Shown piece by piece: positions 62,486 through 63,263 of a stretch of 63,263 nucleotides of DNA. Within the stretch, counting starts at the first letter, position 1, and each line of letters begins with the position of its first letter. Made by a program: the position numbers and the translations under genes. The notes beneath the pieces were generated by a model. The model saw only the letters and a program-made list of their open reading frames with translations, did no database searches and was not told the DNA's origin. The stretch spans positions 1 to 63,263 of the forward strand of contig NZ_JACJHX010000018.1 of NCBI RefSeq assembly GCF_014138605.1, given 5' to 3'. This DNA comes from Peribacillus huizhouensis. GTDB lineage: Bacteria; Bacillota; Bacilli; Bacillales; DSM-1321.

Positions 62486-62510
62486 TTACCCATTGCACAA
62501 AATATTAAAC
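62486..62510 (-). promoter_or_regulatory. Sigma-B promoter of rsbY
   Basis: On the minus strand GTTTAA (62510-62505) and GGGTAA (62491-62486) are 13 bases apart, a close match to the sigma-B consensus. The untranslated leader would be about 235 bases. Confidence 0.7.
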
Positions 62511-62923
62511 GTATATTTAGTAAGAATATGAAATTTTAATTATAGGTACGAATATTAACAGCGAATATAATAAGCTTGAGAAGCGGGTATTACCTATTCT
62601 TTTATCCATTTATATGTTAGTTATTATCACCTACCTGCGTAAATTTTGTGGATGTTTATGCTTGTACTAGTCACAAGGCTCCTTAAAAGAACGGTTTCCA
62701 CTCCCTGATTAGTACTAAATATTTGCGGGCCTCTGATTAGAGAAACTGATCCTATATATTCCTTTAGTATATAGAAAGAAGGTTATCTATAAATGATAGT
62801 AGGAGGAATATATTTTGTTTATTTGAGCTAATGATTAGGGAGTAATTCATGTTTCTAGCTTTTTAATCAAACATGAATCTATGATTGAAATGAGAAATTC
62901 AAAGCTAAATGTCAAAAAAGATA
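62511..62923. other. Gene-free stretch between rsbY promoter and rrn promoters
   Basis: AT-rich, with no open frame of note. It holds no recognisable RNA gene. Confidence 0.5.
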
Positions 62924-63151
62924 TTGACACGAGTAAGGAAGAAGAGTATTCTATTAAAGTTGCTGAATGAGCAATGACTAAACATTCCTATTTTGACACG
63001 AGTAAGTAAATAAAAAGAAAAATTCATTTTATAAAAATGTTGACTTCTTTTAAAGTGAATGTTAAGATTAGTTGGTCGCTGGATAATAAGCGATTATAAA
63101 TGAAATTAAAACTTCGTAGAAGTTGACAACTAATCATGGATATGTTAATCT
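62924..63151 (+). promoter_or_regulatory. Tandem rrn promoters
   Basis: P1: TTGACT (63040-63045), 17 bases, TAAGAT (63063-63068). P2: TTGACA (63123-63128), 17 bases, TAATCT (63146-63151). A further pair upstream, TTGACA (62924-62929), 17 bases, TATTCT (62947-62952), may be an extra promoter. Its -35 region (TTGACACGAGTAAG) is repeated at 62993-63006 without a -10. Tandem sigma-A promoters are standard for Bacillus rRNA operons. Confidence 0.8.
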
Positions 63152-63172
63152 AATTTCAGCTTAACAATAAAT

Positions 63173-63263
63173 TGCTCTTTGAAAACTGAACAAAACAAAG
63201 CGCCAACGTTTAAATTTAAGTGAGTACACACTATAAAAACAAATGAGCAAGTCAAACACTTTT
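63173..63263 (+). other. rRNA operon leader with boxA
   Basis: TGCTCTTTGAAAACT (63173-63187) is the boxA antitermination element, followed by GAACAAAACAAAGCG and, at the very end, GAGCAAGTCAAACACTTTT. In Bacillus the last text directly precedes the 16S rRNA 5' end, which therefore lies just outside the window. Confidence 0.9.

Noticed and set aside
1..63263. CRISPR arrays and tRNA genes
   Set aside because: No regularly spaced repeats with unique spacers and no tRNA cloverleaf or TTC-loop pattern were noticed. A covariance scan would be decisive.

Overview
The window is 63 kb of low-GC Firmicute chromosome from a Bacillales species (Bacillaceae or Planococcaceae type). This is supported by strong AGGAGG-type ribosome binding sites with frequent TTG/GTG starts, sigma-A promoters, a TPP-riboswitch thiXYZ operon, PrsA, YhfH and YtxH proteins, a CotA spore-coat laccase remnant, an RsbK-RsbM-RsbY type sigma-B module, and a typical Bacillus rRNA leader with tandem promoters and boxA at the extreme right edge. 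The 16S gene should begin a few bases beyond the window. I cannot name the species.

Left part (about 0.3-19 kb) is accessory and heavily eroded. It holds an orphan Imm26-like immunity gene, a frameshifted IS110-family element, a RloC/PrrC-like ABC-ATPase (candidate anticodon nuclease), an internally deleted IS1595-type element with both inverted repeats, an OLD-family ATPase-TOPRIM nuclease, and a relic of a Tn7-like transposon end (three GGTGACAACTTT repeats followed by the first codons of tnsA). Next come an iron-chaperone/frataxin-like gene, a group II intron 3' remnant, MarR and CarD regulators, a frameshifted LmrA-type TetR gene followed by an intact LmrB-type drug pump, a UspA protein, fragments of CotA, SDR and CD3324-type genes, PhnA/YjdM, an SMR pump and a FusB-type EF-G binding protein.

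Middle part (19-42 kb) is mostly intact core-like chromosome: GntR regulator, BrnQ, HxlR, DinB, a TPP riboswitch controlling thiY-thiamine-binding protein-thiX-thiZ-tatD, a cold-shock protein, and two paralogous SEC-C/helix-turn-helix proteins. An HflX GTPase follows a leader that looks like antibiotic-responsive attenuation: a 13-codon leader peptide with an RLR motif, whose codons pair with downstream RNA, then terminators. After it come TrhO, an MCP, a CPA1 antiporter, a GNAT, a HemY/CgoX-type oxidase and bacterial nitric oxide synthase.

Right part (43-62 kb) carries potR-potABCD (polyamine uptake), PrsA, YtxH with a sigma-B-like promoter, a non-canonical FtsH-type protease, peptide deformylase, a divergent MarR/DHA2 pump pair, a CBS/CorC-domain membrane protein, and the rsbK (hybrid kinase)-rsbM (CheR-type methyltransferase)-rsbY (REC-PP2C) stress module, with a clear sigma-B promoter before rsbY.

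Between 21 and 52 kb a family of imperfect palindromic intergenic elements with a GGTCTGACC-type outer edge and a CACACTCTA inner segment recurs several times. The hflX leader, this repeat family, the RloC-like protein and the Tn7-like relic are the most interesting signals. Products were recognised by eye from translated sequence; no database search was possible.
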